64,000 bases of DNA, taken from contig NZ_SLWK01000001.1 in NCBI RefSeq assembly GCF_004345615.1, forward strand, positions 496,001 through 560,000, given 5' to 3'. A program made the position numbers and the translations under genes. The notes beneath the pieces are model-generated. The model was not told where the DNA came from and ran no database searches. It saw nothing but the letters and a program-made list of their open reading frames with translations. Every line of letters begins with the position of its first letter. Position 1 is the first letter of the stretch. Below are positions 34,011 to 42,002 of this stretch, one piece after another. The stretch comes from Natronoflexus pectinivorans (GTDB taxonomy: Bacteria; Bacteroidota; Bacteroidia; Bacteroidales; Marinilabiliaceae).

Positions 34011-35351
34011 TTAAATGATGCCCCTGGCTTTTAGTTCCAAATATTGATTGATGGTGTCTATGGTTAGATTCTCGGGATTGGTCAGAATGGCATGAATGCC
34101 ATATCTTTCAAGCTCTTTAACGATTTGCTTTTTTTCATAGATAAATTTCTCAGCAATGGCTTGCTGATAAATTTCCTCAGTATCTTGAGCCTGATGGTGA
34201 ATCATACCGGATATTTCGGAGTTTTCGAAAAAAATGACCATCAGCAAATGGTTGGCAGCCAATTTGGCCAAAACATGCATCTGTTGTCTTGCTGTTTTTA
34301 TGCTCTCAAAATTTGTGAACAGAACCAGAAGGCTTCTTTGATGTACGCGATGTTTTACTGTGGCATACAATGCTTCAAGGTTATGTTCCAGAAAACCGGT
34401 TTTCTGATTATATAGCAACTCCATGATTGAGTTCATCTGGTGGCCTTCACGGCGGGGAGGAAGCATGTTGCAGATTTTCTCATTAAAGGTAATGACACCT
34501 GCCTTGTCATGCTTCAGCATGGCAATGTTAGTCAGCACAAGCGAAGTGTTAATGGCATAATCCAGGAGGGTCATTTTATTGAAGGCCATTTTCATGGTTC
34601 TACCCATATCCAGAACACAAATTACCTGTTGCGATTTTTCATCCTGATACTGGTTTACCATCAAATGCCCCTTTCTGGCAGTGGCTTTCCAGTTAATGGT
34701 TCTGATGTCATCTCCCTTTATGTAATCTCTTATTTGATCAAATTCGGTATGATGACCAATTCGTCTTATTTTTTTTATCCCGATTTCTGAGAGACGATTG
34801 CTGATGGCCATGATTTCGTATTGCTTCATTTGAATAAATGAAGGATATGCTTTTACCATGGCATCTTTATCAAACTGGTAACGGCGGCTGAACAACCCAA
34901 TCTGACCTTTAATGAAAACATTCAGCACCCCAAAAAAATATTCGCCCCTCTCTTTTGGTGTCAGGATATATTTGTATGTAACTGTTTTTTCGGGATGCAA
35001 AGTTGCTTCTATCCGAAAATCCCGAATTTGAAACTGAAACGGGATTTCATCAATGATATCTGCATTGAATTTAAAGGGTAACTTGCTTTCAATTAAGATG
35101 GAAACTTCGTTTTCATCTCCGTTGGAGAATTTCTCGGGGAGTATCCTCTTTCCAATGAGTCGACTTTTATTTCCGGGAGCAAAAAGTATCAGCCCATCAA
35201 TGATTATGAGACTTATGAACAATCCAAAACCAAGCCATGCAATTAACAAAAACAGACTCCATAAAAAAGCCAGGACGTATAGAAAAGCTACGAACCCCAA
35301 TAGTTTATAGAATCTGTTGTTGATGAATAATGGCTTAAATGGAACCTTCAT
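34011..35351 (-). CDS. DUF58 domain protein
   Basis: Membrane-anchored protein of 446 residues: two hydrophobic segments near the N terminus (LLGFVAFLYVLAFLWSLFLLIAWLG, then GLFISLIIIDGLILF), a beta-rich region, then the DUF58 core GDDIRTINWKATARKGHLMVNQYQDE followed by a von Willebrand A-like fold beginning VICVLDMGRTM. The MIDAS motif is degenerate (DMGRT, not DxSxS). DUF58 proteins regularly pair with MoxR ATPases, which probably act as chaperones for them. Last gene of the minus-strand cluster, 45 bases after the MoxR gene. Confidence 0.9.
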   Translation of the reverse strand: MKVPFKPLFINNRFYKLLGFVAFLYVLAFLWSLFLLIAWLGFGLFISLIIIDGLILFAPGNKSRLIGKRILPEKFSNGDENEVSILIESKLPFKFNADIIDEIPFQFQIRDFRIEATLHPEKTVTYKYILTPKERGEYFFGVLNVFIKGQIGLFSRRYQFDKDAMVKAYPSFIQMKQYEIMAISNRLSEIGIKKIRRIGHHTEFDQIRDYIKGDDIRTINWKATARKGHLMVNQYQDEKSQQVICVLDMGRTMKMAFNKMTLLDYAINTSLVLTNIAMLKHDKAGVITFNEKICNMLPPRREGHQMNSIMELLYNQKTGFLEHNLEALYATVKHRVHQRSLLVLFTNFESIKTARQQMHVLAKLAANHLLMVIFFENSEISGMIHHQAQDTEEIYQQAIAEKFIYEKKQIVKELERYGIHAILTNPENLTIDTINQYLELKARGII

Positions 35352-35396
35352 TTTTCCTGATTTTGCTGTATCATTGTTTGTCTTCCTTTCTGAAAA

Positions 35397-36404
35397 TTAT
35401 CTGGGAATTTCCACTGAGTCAACTATCTGTCGAATAATGGATTCAGGTCTGATTCCTTCCATCTCTTTTTCAGGCGATAGGATTACTCTGTGACAAAGTA
35501 CCGGATAAATAACCTCATGAATATCTTCCGGCGTAACAAAGTCTCTCCCTTCCAACGCCGCATACGCTTTTGCGGTATTCAGAATGGCCAGTGAAGCTCT
35601 GGGACTTGCGCCCAGATATAGTGCGCTGTTTTTCCTGGTACGCTCAACAATGGTTGCGATGTAGTGCAACAGCTGCTGGTCAACAATTACCTGTCGAGTC
35701 AGTTCCTGAAATTCAATAATTTCTTCGGCAGAGACTACAGGCTGAACCTCATCAGTCTCTTTTGCTGTACCTCTGGCACAAGAGTTTTGGAGAATGGAGA
35801 CCTCCTCCTCAACGTCCGGATAATCTATTTTAATCTTAAAAATAAACCTATCCAGTTGTGCTTCGGGTAATCGGTAGGTTCCTTCATGCTCAACAGGGTT
35901 TTGCGTCGCAATTACCAGAAACGGATTTGCCATGGGGTGAGTCACTCCATCAATAGTAGCCTGACGTTCCTCCATAACTTCAAATAGAGCCGATTGAGTT
36001 TTTGCTGGAGCTCTGTTTACTTCGTCAATGAGAATCAGATTGGAAAAAATCGGTCCACTTTTGAATTCAAACGCAGAACTTGCATTGTTAAATATGGTTG
36101 TCCCCAATACGTCTGAAGGCATTAAATCCGGAGTAAATTGAATTCGGGAAAACCCGGTATTGATGGTTTTTGCCAGAAGTTTGGCGATGAGTGTTTTCGC
36201 AACTCCCGGTACACCTTCAATCAGTACATGACCATTGGCCAACAGTGCGGTTAAAAGCAGGTCAAGAACCCGCTCCTGACCAACGATGACTTTACCTATT
36301 TCATTTCGAATACGAAATGCAAGATGGTTCAGTTCCTGAACCTTTAAACGGCTTTCAAACATACCGTTTTCTTCGTTATAATTGTTGGTTAATTCTTCAT
36401 TCAT
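35397..36404 (-). CDS. MoxR family AAA+ ATPase
   Basis: Cytoplasmic AAA+ ATPase of 335 residues. Seen: IGKVIVGQERVLDLLLTALLANGHVLIEGVPGVAKT (Walker A GVPGVAKT), Walker B LILIDEVNRAPAKTQSALFEVMEERQ, sensor ATQNPVEHEGTYRLPEAQLDRF and GASPRASLAILNTAKAYA. MoxR ATPases are thought to mature or assemble partner complexes, here the DUF58 protein and the membrane proteins encoded around it. The upstream neighbour ends 2 bases before its ATG, so they are translationally close. Confidence 0.94.
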   Translation of the reverse strand: MNEELTNNYNEENGMFESRLKVQELNHLAFRIRNEIGKVIVGQERVLDLLLTALLANGHVLIEGVPGVAKTLIAKLLAKTINTGFSRIQFTPDLMPSDVLGTTIFNNASSAFEFKSGPIFSNLILIDEVNRAPAKTQSALFEVMEERQATIDGVTHPMANPFLVIATQNPVEHEGTYRLPEAQLDRFIFKIKIDYPDVEEEVSILQNSCARGTAKETDEVQPVVSAEEIIEFQELTRQVIVDQQLLHYIATIVERTRKNSALYLGASPRASLAILNTAKAYAALEGRDFVTPEDIHEVIYPVLCHRVILSPEKEMEGIRPESIIRQIVDSVEIPR

Positions 36405-36406
36405 AA

Positions 36407-37609
36407 TCAGCGACAGTTTTTATAAAAGAATTCCAGTTGACGGTTAAATTGCTGCAGGTCTTCCTGCGATATATTTTTTACCCTATCCAGGTTTTTTGCC
36501 ATTCTGAACAAAGCAGCTACGCTGCGTTCTCGTACTCCTGACTTTTCAGAAATCTCCTCAATGTTCTTACTTTCATCACTCGTAATTTGTATGAAGTACC
36601 TGTTACGTATGTACTCTTTAAAATACAGAAACCTCTTTCTGGCAATACCGGCATGGTCATTTTTTAATAGGTATAACCGACTGATGGTTTCAACAAATGA
36701 GAGAGTAATATTCCGGGGTTTATGTATGATGGGAATGGCTCTTTGGCGACGTTTGCCATGAAAAACCAACCAGAAAAATGCTGCAATCAAAGTCAGGTAC
36801 CATGCCATTCTTAATGCAGGGTCAGCCAGAATGAAATCTATTTCTGAACCAATTGAAGTTACACCAGCTTTATAGCTTTCATCCCAAACGGTAGTGGTTA
36901 CTGGTAAATACGAAAGGCTTTTAAATATATACTCACTCTTGTTTCCAGATAACAGATGATAATTGGTAAAGGCAATGGGGTTGGCGTTGACGAATATGGC
37001 ACCCTCGCCATGTTGAATTTTGATGAAATTTGTTCTGCCCCGGTTGTTGTGCCCCAAAACAGTGGTTCGCGTTGAATCATAGGATTCAAAATAGTTGTTC
37101 GTGATCACCTTCTTAAACCAATAATCTTGATAGCCTTTTTGGATGTTTTTATTGGCAAAATGATAACCAATGGAATCATTGGTAATAGATAAAACCGGCG
37201 GCATTGCCCGTCGGATTCTCAGGTTAAAGGTATCTTCAAAACATTCGGATAAAGATTCTGCAGCAATAAAAACATGGTTCCCAGCACCTACAACTTCCAG
37301 AAGCCTGGAAACCTCGTCGCAAATGGGGTTGTAATGATTATTTATGTATATGAAATTTGTATTTACCGGTGTGGCTTCCTCTAAAAAATCATTTAATCCG
37401 GAGTGTTTAACAATTAACTCCTGACCGGGAAAAAGATGGTTTATTACATTATAAACCAAACGAGTTCCCAGTGGTTTTGTGTGTCGGTTTGAATAACTGT
37501 AAGTCCAATCCAATGGTTGGGGAGCAAAAAATGCAGAGACAACCAGGACAATCACTCCAATAATCAGGATGATGGATATCACACGTTGAAATCTGCCGGA
37601 TTGGTTCAT
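36407..37609 (-). CDS. DUF4350-domain membrane protein
   Basis: Protein of 400 residues with an N-terminal membrane segment (VISIILIIGVIVLVVSAFFA), a periplasmic region that looks like DUF4350 (YSNRHTKPLGTRLVYNVIN, IYINNHYNPICDEVSRLLEVVGAGNHVFIAAE), a second membrane segment (LRMAWYLTLIAAFFWLVFHG) and a helical C-terminal tail. No enzyme motif is seen. I use the ATG at 37609, which gives a short polar lead into the membrane segment; one at 37639 overlaps the upstream gene. Part of the MoxR-DUF58 cluster. Confidence 0.85.
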   Translation of the reverse strand: MNQSGRFQRVISIILIIGVIVLVVSAFFAPQPLDWTYSYSNRHTKPLGTRLVYNVINHLFPGQELIVKHSGLNDFLEEATPVNTNFIYINNHYNPICDEVSRLLEVVGAGNHVFIAAESLSECFEDTFNLRIRRAMPPVLSITNDSIGYHFANKNIQKGYQDYWFKKVITNNYFESYDSTRTTVLGHNNRGRTNFIKIQHGEGAIFVNANPIAFTNYHLLSGNKSEYIFKSLSYLPVTTTVWDESYKAGVTSIGSEIDFILADPALRMAWYLTLIAAFFWLVFHGKRRQRAIPIIHKPRNITLSFVETISRLYLLKNDHAGIARKRFLYFKEYIRNRYFIQITSDESKNIEEISEKSGVRERSVAALFRMAKNLDRVKNISQEDLQQFNRQLEFFYKNCR

Positions 37610-37631
37610 ATTCTTTTTAACAATTAAAATT

Positions 37632-38375
37632 TCAGGCAACAGATGCCATTCCTTCTTTTATGGTTTTCTCAATTTTAGTAAAACGTTCTGAATCCGGATC
37701 AAACTGTCCAAACCAAACGTATTCATAAAGCTTGATAATCTTACGGAAGCTTTGTTGTATGCTTTGGTCCTTTATTTCGTATAAGTAATCCTTATTTGTT
37801 TTCCATGTTCGGATGGTGATACAACTTCTTTTCTCCAGACTTTTCAGATAGAGCAAATAGAGAATCCTGACTGCTTCCCGGTACGCTTTATTGCTTTTGT
37901 ATAATTTATAAAGGTGTTCCAACTCTTTTTCATTATGGGTCTCATCAGTTTTCATAAGATGAATATCCGACAAATCCCCTTTTCGCATGTAATTGAAGAA
38001 TCCTCCAAACGGAATATTGAGCAGTTTAAGCACAAAAAACAGAGAAACCAGAATTACCAATCCCAGCAACAAATATTTTATTGTTCCCCCTTGACCTTGC
38101 ATGCCACTGAGAATTTCCTGCCAAATCCAGGCCAATATCCGTTGAAGCAATCCCGGCCTTTCATTTTCACGATCGTAATTATATGCCGGGTTATTTTGAT
38201 ACTGCCGAATTTGTTCTATTGGCGGCTCACGGTAATCTATCTTGCTGTTATCATCCCATGGTGTTACTGATTGAGCATTATAATCTGGCAGGGAGGGGTA
38301 TGCCCCCCCCCAGATTAGCATAAACATGATGCCAGTTAGCAGATATAAAATACTCGGATTTCTTTTTGATGCCAC
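37632..38375 (-). CDS. DUF4129-domain membrane protein
   Basis: Protein of 247 residues: N-terminal hydrophobic segment (ILYLLTGIMFMLIWGGAYPSL), a periplasmic linker, a second membrane segment (IKYLLLGLVILVSLFFVLKLL) and a C-terminal domain typical of DUF4129 (AYREAVRILYLLYLKSLEKRS, FRKIIKLYEYVWFGQ). Codons 22-25 are made from a run of nine G, a slippage-prone tract that could switch the gene off by frameshift. In other bacteria DUF4129 proteins occur with MoxR/DUF58 as here. Function unknown. Confidence 0.85.
   Translation of the reverse strand: MASKRNPSILYLLTGIMFMLIWGGAYPSLPDYNAQSVTPWDDNSKIDYREPPIEQIRQYQNNPAYNYDRENERPGLLQRILAWIWQEILSGMQGQGGTIKYLLLGLVILVSLFFVLKLLNIPFGGFFNYMRKGDLSDIHLMKTDETHNEKELEHLYKLYKSNKAYREAVRILYLLYLKSLEKRSCITIRTWKTNKDYLYEIKDQSIQQSFRKIIKLYEYVWFGQFDPDSERFTKIEKTIKEGMASVA
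38303..38311 (-). repeat. Homopolymeric G9 tract within the DUF4129 gene
   Basis: Nine consecutive C on the plus strand, read as TGG GGG GGG GCA (Trp-Gly-Gly-Ala) at codons 22-25 of the gene. A change of one base would terminate the protein early. Confidence 0.8.
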
Positions 38376-38397
38376 CGCGAATGATATTTAGAAGAGT

Positions 38398-39360
38398 TTA
38401 GCTCATGTTTGAATCATCCGTAATTTCTTCAATTTTTTGAAGAAGTCCCGGATTTTCCTTTTGTTCCTTTAAGCTATAATATTGGATAGCGATGGCGACA
38501 AAAATTATCGGATAAATGATGTATTGTGCTAAAGATCCTATGGAGGTTGTGAGGATTACTGCCATTGATCTGGAATCTATAGCTCCTTCGCCTGTCGCAA
38601 TTGAATAGCCTTGAATAGCCCCAATAACAAAGGCAGGTATACTGAATATGGTTCCAAGCAATGAAACGATAACAGATGCTATCACTATGATTCCGAATGT
38701 GACCCACCAATTTCCAAAAACCAGGCTGAATGACCTTTTTATTGACGAAAACACTCCTATGTTTTCATCAACGAGGGGCATATAAGTCATCGAGAGAGGC
38801 ACAAATACAAAAACAACCGGAATTATAACCAAAGTAATGATGCCCATAAAGATAATGATGGCTGTAATAATTGTCGACGATGTTAATGAACTTAATCCGA
38901 AAACAAAAATTCCGCCAATGGCAGCTGTTACCATTATGATTATAAAAGATATGAAATAAAGCCCGATAAGTGGTCCGATAAAGGGAACAAACCCATTCCA
39001 TACATCTGCAGAAGAAAACTGACCTTTTCCCTTGTATACATAGTGTTTTATATAAGAAGCAGAGAGGCCTGTCAGAAAAATTGATGTCGCAAAAGACACC
39101 AATACCAAAAGAGTTAGCAACCACGGATTTACCAAAGCATCTGAGTCTACAATACCACCTTCCAGTGCTTGAAAAAAACGAGATAACTCATTGCCTGAAT
39201 AATAGGCTCCAATGATAGAGGTGATAATAATTGGAATGCCTGCATACCATATTATTACTTTGCCAAGAGGTTTAAACTCTTGTTTTAAAAAGGTGAATGT
39301 GGCATTTATGACTTCTGAGAAGTCTCTTTTTCTGTTAATTTGGATTTCGGTGTTTTTCAT
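38398..39360 (-). CDS. Multispanning membrane protein of the MoxR-DUF58 cluster
   Basis: Hydrophobic protein of 320 residues with about six or seven membrane segments (for example VIIWYAGIPIIITSIIGAYY, GLYFISFIIIMVTAAIGGIFVFG, ILTTSIGSLAQYIIYPIIFVAIAIQYYSL). I do not recognise a family with confidence; the layout (RDFSEVINATFTFLKQEF, then MTYMPLVDENIGVFSSIKRSFSLVFGNWW) recalls DUF975/YckC-like and glycerophosphodiesterase membrane-domain proteins. It overlaps the SpoIIM gene by 26 bases, so it belongs to the same operon. Confidence 0.8.
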   Translation of the reverse strand: MKNTEIQINRKRDFSEVINATFTFLKQEFKPLGKVIIWYAGIPIIITSIIGAYYSGNELSRFFQALEGGIVDSDALVNPWLLTLLVLVSFATSIFLTGLSASYIKHYVYKGKGQFSSADVWNGFVPFIGPLIGLYFISFIIIMVTAAIGGIFVFGLSSLTSSTIITAIIIFMGIITLVIIPVVFVFVPLSMTYMPLVDENIGVFSSIKRSFSLVFGNWWVTFGIIVIASVIVSLLGTIFSIPAFVIGAIQGYSIATGEGAIDSRSMAVILTTSIGSLAQYIIYPIIFVAIAIQYYSLKEQKENPGLLQKIEEITDDSNMS

Positions 39361-40321
39361 TTGAGTTAGTTTTTCTATAAACGTAATATGGCACTATTAT
39401 AAAGTACCATAAAATTATTCCTAAAGATAGTGCAATTATCAAAATAGCCGACAGTGTTGACATGGTATTATAATGCCGCGTAATATAACTTTCGACCCAG
39501 GCAGCAATAACAAAGAATGGAACAAGACCAAGCATGATTTTTGTACCTCTGCGAACCCCCTTTAAGAAGCTGTCTTTTCGGGTGTAAGTCCCTGGAAACA
39601 AAATGCTTTTACCTAATAGGATTCCTGCACCTCCTGCCAGAACAATTGCCGAAAGCTCCAGAGTTCCATGAATCATGATGGTAATGGAAGCAACTGTACC
39701 GAGAGATTGTTGAAAAAAGAAAGTGATGAATGATCCTACCATTACCCCGTTTCTAAATAATACATAAGCAGTTCCCAAAGGGGTTAAAACACCGAAAAGA
39801 AATGCCACAAATGAAACATAAACATTATTGAAGGTGATAGACAAAAACATCAAAAATGGAGTCATTTTTCCATATACCCCCAGAGGATCACCTTTGGCAA
39901 TGTTATCAAGTGTCATGTTCACATATGCATCACCAAGAATTAGCCTTATCAGATGGGAATCAGCTATGGCGCCTGCAACTCCAATTACAATTGAAATAGA
40001 GAAAATAATCAACGACCACAAAAAATCTTTTCTGGCTTCATACAGAGCAATGGGAAGTTCTTTTATCCAGAAACTCAAGAGACGTGAACTTTTCTCTTTT
40101 TTGTTGCGGTAGATCAGTGAATGGGATTTTGCGCTTAGTCCATTCAGATAATCAACAATTCCTGATTCGGGATAAAATGTGCGTGCATAGGAAAGATCAT
40201 TGGTAAGCAGAATATATTGGTCGGCCAGATCATCGGGGCTGATGCTCCCCGGACTATCCAGTTGTTTCTCGAAGTTACTCCAGCGTGCTTTGTTGAGGCT
40301 GATGAATGATATTTCCTTCAT
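39335..40321 (-). CDS. Stage II sporulation protein M-like (SpoIIM/DUF95) membrane protein
   Basis: Membrane protein of 328 residues. A soluble N-terminal part (KEISFISLNKARWSNFEKQLD) leads to a five- to six-span domain with FLFGVLTPLGTAYVLFRNGVMVGSFI and MIHGTLELSAIVLAGGAGILLGKSILFPG, the hallmarks of the SpoIIM/DUF95 family. The organism need not sporulate: this family is widespread in non-sporeformers next to RDD, MoxR and DUF58 genes. First gene of the minus-strand operon; divergent from the RDD gene. Confidence 0.92.
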   Translation of the reverse strand: MKEISFISLNKARWSNFEKQLDSPGSISPDDLADQYILLTNDLSYARTFYPESGIVDYLNGLSAKSHSLIYRNKKEKSSRLLSFWIKELPIALYEARKDFLWSLIIFSISIVIGVAGAIADSHLIRLILGDAYVNMTLDNIAKGDPLGVYGKMTPFLMFLSITFNNVYVSFVAFLFGVLTPLGTAYVLFRNGVMVGSFITFFFQQSLGTVASITIMIHGTLELSAIVLAGGAGILLGKSILFPGTYTRKDSFLKGVRRGTKIMLGLVPFFVIAAWVESYITRHYNTMSTLSAILIIALSLGIILWYFIIVPYYVYRKTNSNEKHRNPN

Positions 40322-40361
40322 CCGGGTAGAATTATATTTTTCTGATTCAAATGTTTTTATC

Positions 40362-40380
40362 TAAATTTGAAACAAATTTA
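40362..40380. promoter_or_regulatory. Face-to-face -7 boxes between the SpoIIM and RDD genes
   Basis: TAAATTTG at 40362-40369 (plus) and TAAATTTG on the minus strand at 40380-40373 are separated by AAA and so form a palindrome. Each fits TAnnTTTG for one of the two divergent genes (starts at 40408 and 40321). Neither has a good -33 TTG. If both are real, the two polymerases could not bind at once. Confidence 0.45.
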
Positions 40381-40407
40381 GCATATTATCTTAAATGTCC
40401 ATAACGG

Positions 40408-41139
40408 ATGGAGACATTCAATCTTAACACCTCGCAAAATGTTGACTTGCAATATCAGATTGCAAGTTTAGGAGACAGAATTCTGGCCTATCTTCTGGAT
40501 GCCCTATTTATTGGGTCCTATTTCCTGTTTTTACTGTTAATCTTTTCCTCTAACCTTTCTGATCTTGGAGGATGGTTTCTTCTTTTCTTTATTCCTGTCA
40601 TTTTCTATCACTTACTTTTTGAGATGGTTTTTAACGGACAAAGTCCGGGAAAAATGATCATGCGTATTAAAGTTGTTAAAACTGATGGTTCTCACCTGAC
40701 TTTTGGTGCATGTTTTATTAGATGGATATTCAGAATCATCGATGTGTCCCTTTTGGCAGGTGCAATTGCCGTTCTTATCATTATCATAAACGGCAAAGGT
40801 CAAAGAATCGGAGATATTGCCGCATCTACCACAGTTCTAAGAATTCATAAAAAGAAATCAATGATATCCTCTCCTTTTATGAATATTGAAAAGAGCTATA
40901 CACCACACTTCCATCAGGTTGAATTGCTTTCGGACAAAGACATACTTATTGTGAAGGAGGTGCTTGATGTGTATCGAAAATCACCTGAAAAGAAGAGTAG
41001 CCAAGAGATCTTGCTAAAAACCAGAGAAGCCATCTCCAAGAAAATGGCTGTTACCAGCGAAATGACTGATATTCAGTTTTTATATGCAATAGTAAAGGAT
41101 TATAACTCAATCCACATGAGGGAGCCAGTAAACGTATAA
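40408..41139 (+). CDS. RDD family membrane protein
   Basis: Membrane protein of 243 residues with the RDD signature: LGDRILAYLLDALFIGSYFL (Arg-Asp-Asp core residues spread over the first helix), FEMVFNGQSPGKMIMRIKVVKTDG and RWIFRIIDVSLLAGAIAVLIIIINGKGQRIGDIAASTTVLR. A soluble C-terminal tail of about 100 residues follows. RDD proteins are suspected transporters in some bacteria; no substrate is implied here. Divergent from, and functionally linked by position to, the SpoIIM-MoxR-DUF58 operon. Confidence 0.93.
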   Translation: METFNLNTSQNVDLQYQIASLGDRILAYLLDALFIGSYFLFLLLIFSSNLSDLGGWFLLFFIPVIFYHLLFEMVFNGQSPGKMIMRIKVVKTDGSHLTFGACFIRWIFRIIDVSLLAGAIAVLIIIINGKGQRIGDIAASTTVLRIHKKKSMISSPFMNIEKSYTPHFHQVELLSDKDILIVKEVLDVYRKSPEKKSSQEILLKTREAISKKMAVTSEMTDIQFLYAIVKDYNSIHMREPVNV

Positions 41140-41143
41140 AAGA

Positions 41144-41181
41144 AAAACTGGCTTGAGTAAAAACTCAAGCCAGTTTTGTTT
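41144..41181. terminator. Bidirectional terminator between RDD and YugP-type genes
   Basis: Perfect 11-bp stem CTGGCTTGAGT / ACTCAAGCCAG with loop AAAA, preceded by A5 and followed by TTTTGTTT, so it can work for both convergent genes. Confidence 0.9.
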
Positions 41182-41206
41182 CAATTTCTCTGAACCACTT
41201 TTCGAA

Positions 41207-41911
41207 TCAATTTCTTCTTGACATAAAAATCATAATGTAATAGGCCAATGTAGCCAAAGCAGATAATGCCGCAACCACGTAAGTGTAAGCTGCCCAGCTT
41301 AGTGCATCTTTGGCTTCTACATGGCTTCTGCCAGATGTTATCCCGCTTGTGGTAAGCCATTTCAGTGCCCGGTGGCTTGCATTGATTTCAACAGGCAAGG
41401 TAATAAAAGCGAAAGCTGTAAACACCGAGTAACAAGCAATAATAATGATTAGTGCCAAATCAAAAGATATGACTGTTGGCAGTAAAAAAGCACCAACAAA
41501 CATTGAAATAAAAATAATGTTGAGCAATCTGGCACTTACATTTTGTAACGGAACCAATGCCGACCTGAGCTGTAAAGGTGCATAAGCTCTGGCATGTTGA
41601 ACTGCATGTCCACACTCGTGAGCAGCAACGGCGGCTGCGGCGACATTACGACCATGATAAACTTCCTGACTTAAGTTGACGGTTCTGTTGGCAGGATTAT
41701 AATGATCAGATAATTGCCCTCCTACCGACAAAACTTTTACATTCGAAATGCCATTGTCGTAAAGCATTTTTTCAGCAATCTCTTTTCCTGACATCCCACC
41801 TGATATGGGTGTCTGGGAGTATCTCTTAAATTTGCTTTTTAGGGTTGAACTGACAATCCAGCTTGCCAGCATAAAAACAATGAAAATTATCAGCAATGGT
41901 GATGAAAACAT
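41207..41911 (-). CDS. YugP-type zinc metallopeptidase, membrane-bound
   Basis: Membrane-embedded putative peptidase of 234 residues. One N-terminal membrane segment, SGKEIAEKMLYDNGISNV, the zinc motif HECGH in AAAAVAAHECGHAVQHA, then three C-terminal membrane segments (LLNIIFISMFVGAFLLP; LALIIIIACYSVFTAFAFI; AYTYVVAALSALATLAYYIM). Matches the neutral zinc metallopeptidase YugP family; its substrate is not known. The start at 41911 is supported by a strong Shine-Dalgarno-like GGAGGAG directly upstream, which is rare in this window. An in-frame start at 41971 would bypass it. Confidence 0.93.
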   Translation of the reverse strand: MFSSPLLIIFIVFMLASWIVSSTLKSKFKRYSQTPISGGMSGKEIAEKMLYDNGISNVKVLSVGGQLSDHYNPANRTVNLSQEVYHGRNVAAAAVAAHECGHAVQHARAYAPLQLRSALVPLQNVSARLLNIIFISMFVGAFLLPTVISFDLALIIIIACYSVFTAFAFITLPVEINASHRALKWLTTSGITSGRSHVEAKDALSWAAYTYVVAALSALATLAYYIMIFMSRRN

Positions 41912-41913
41912 AT

Positions 41914-41920
41914 CTCCTCC
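41914..41920 (-). promoter_or_regulatory. Shine-Dalgarno-like site deciding the YugP-type start
   Basis: GGAGGAG lies 2-8 bases before the ATG at 41911. Most genes here have no such site. Confidence 0.6.
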
Positions 41921-42002
41921 TTTTTTAAAATTATCCGTCAATGGATTGCAAAAAGTTTGCCACAATACCATGTCGGAAAAACTGTCATACTGAAACGGTA
42001 AA

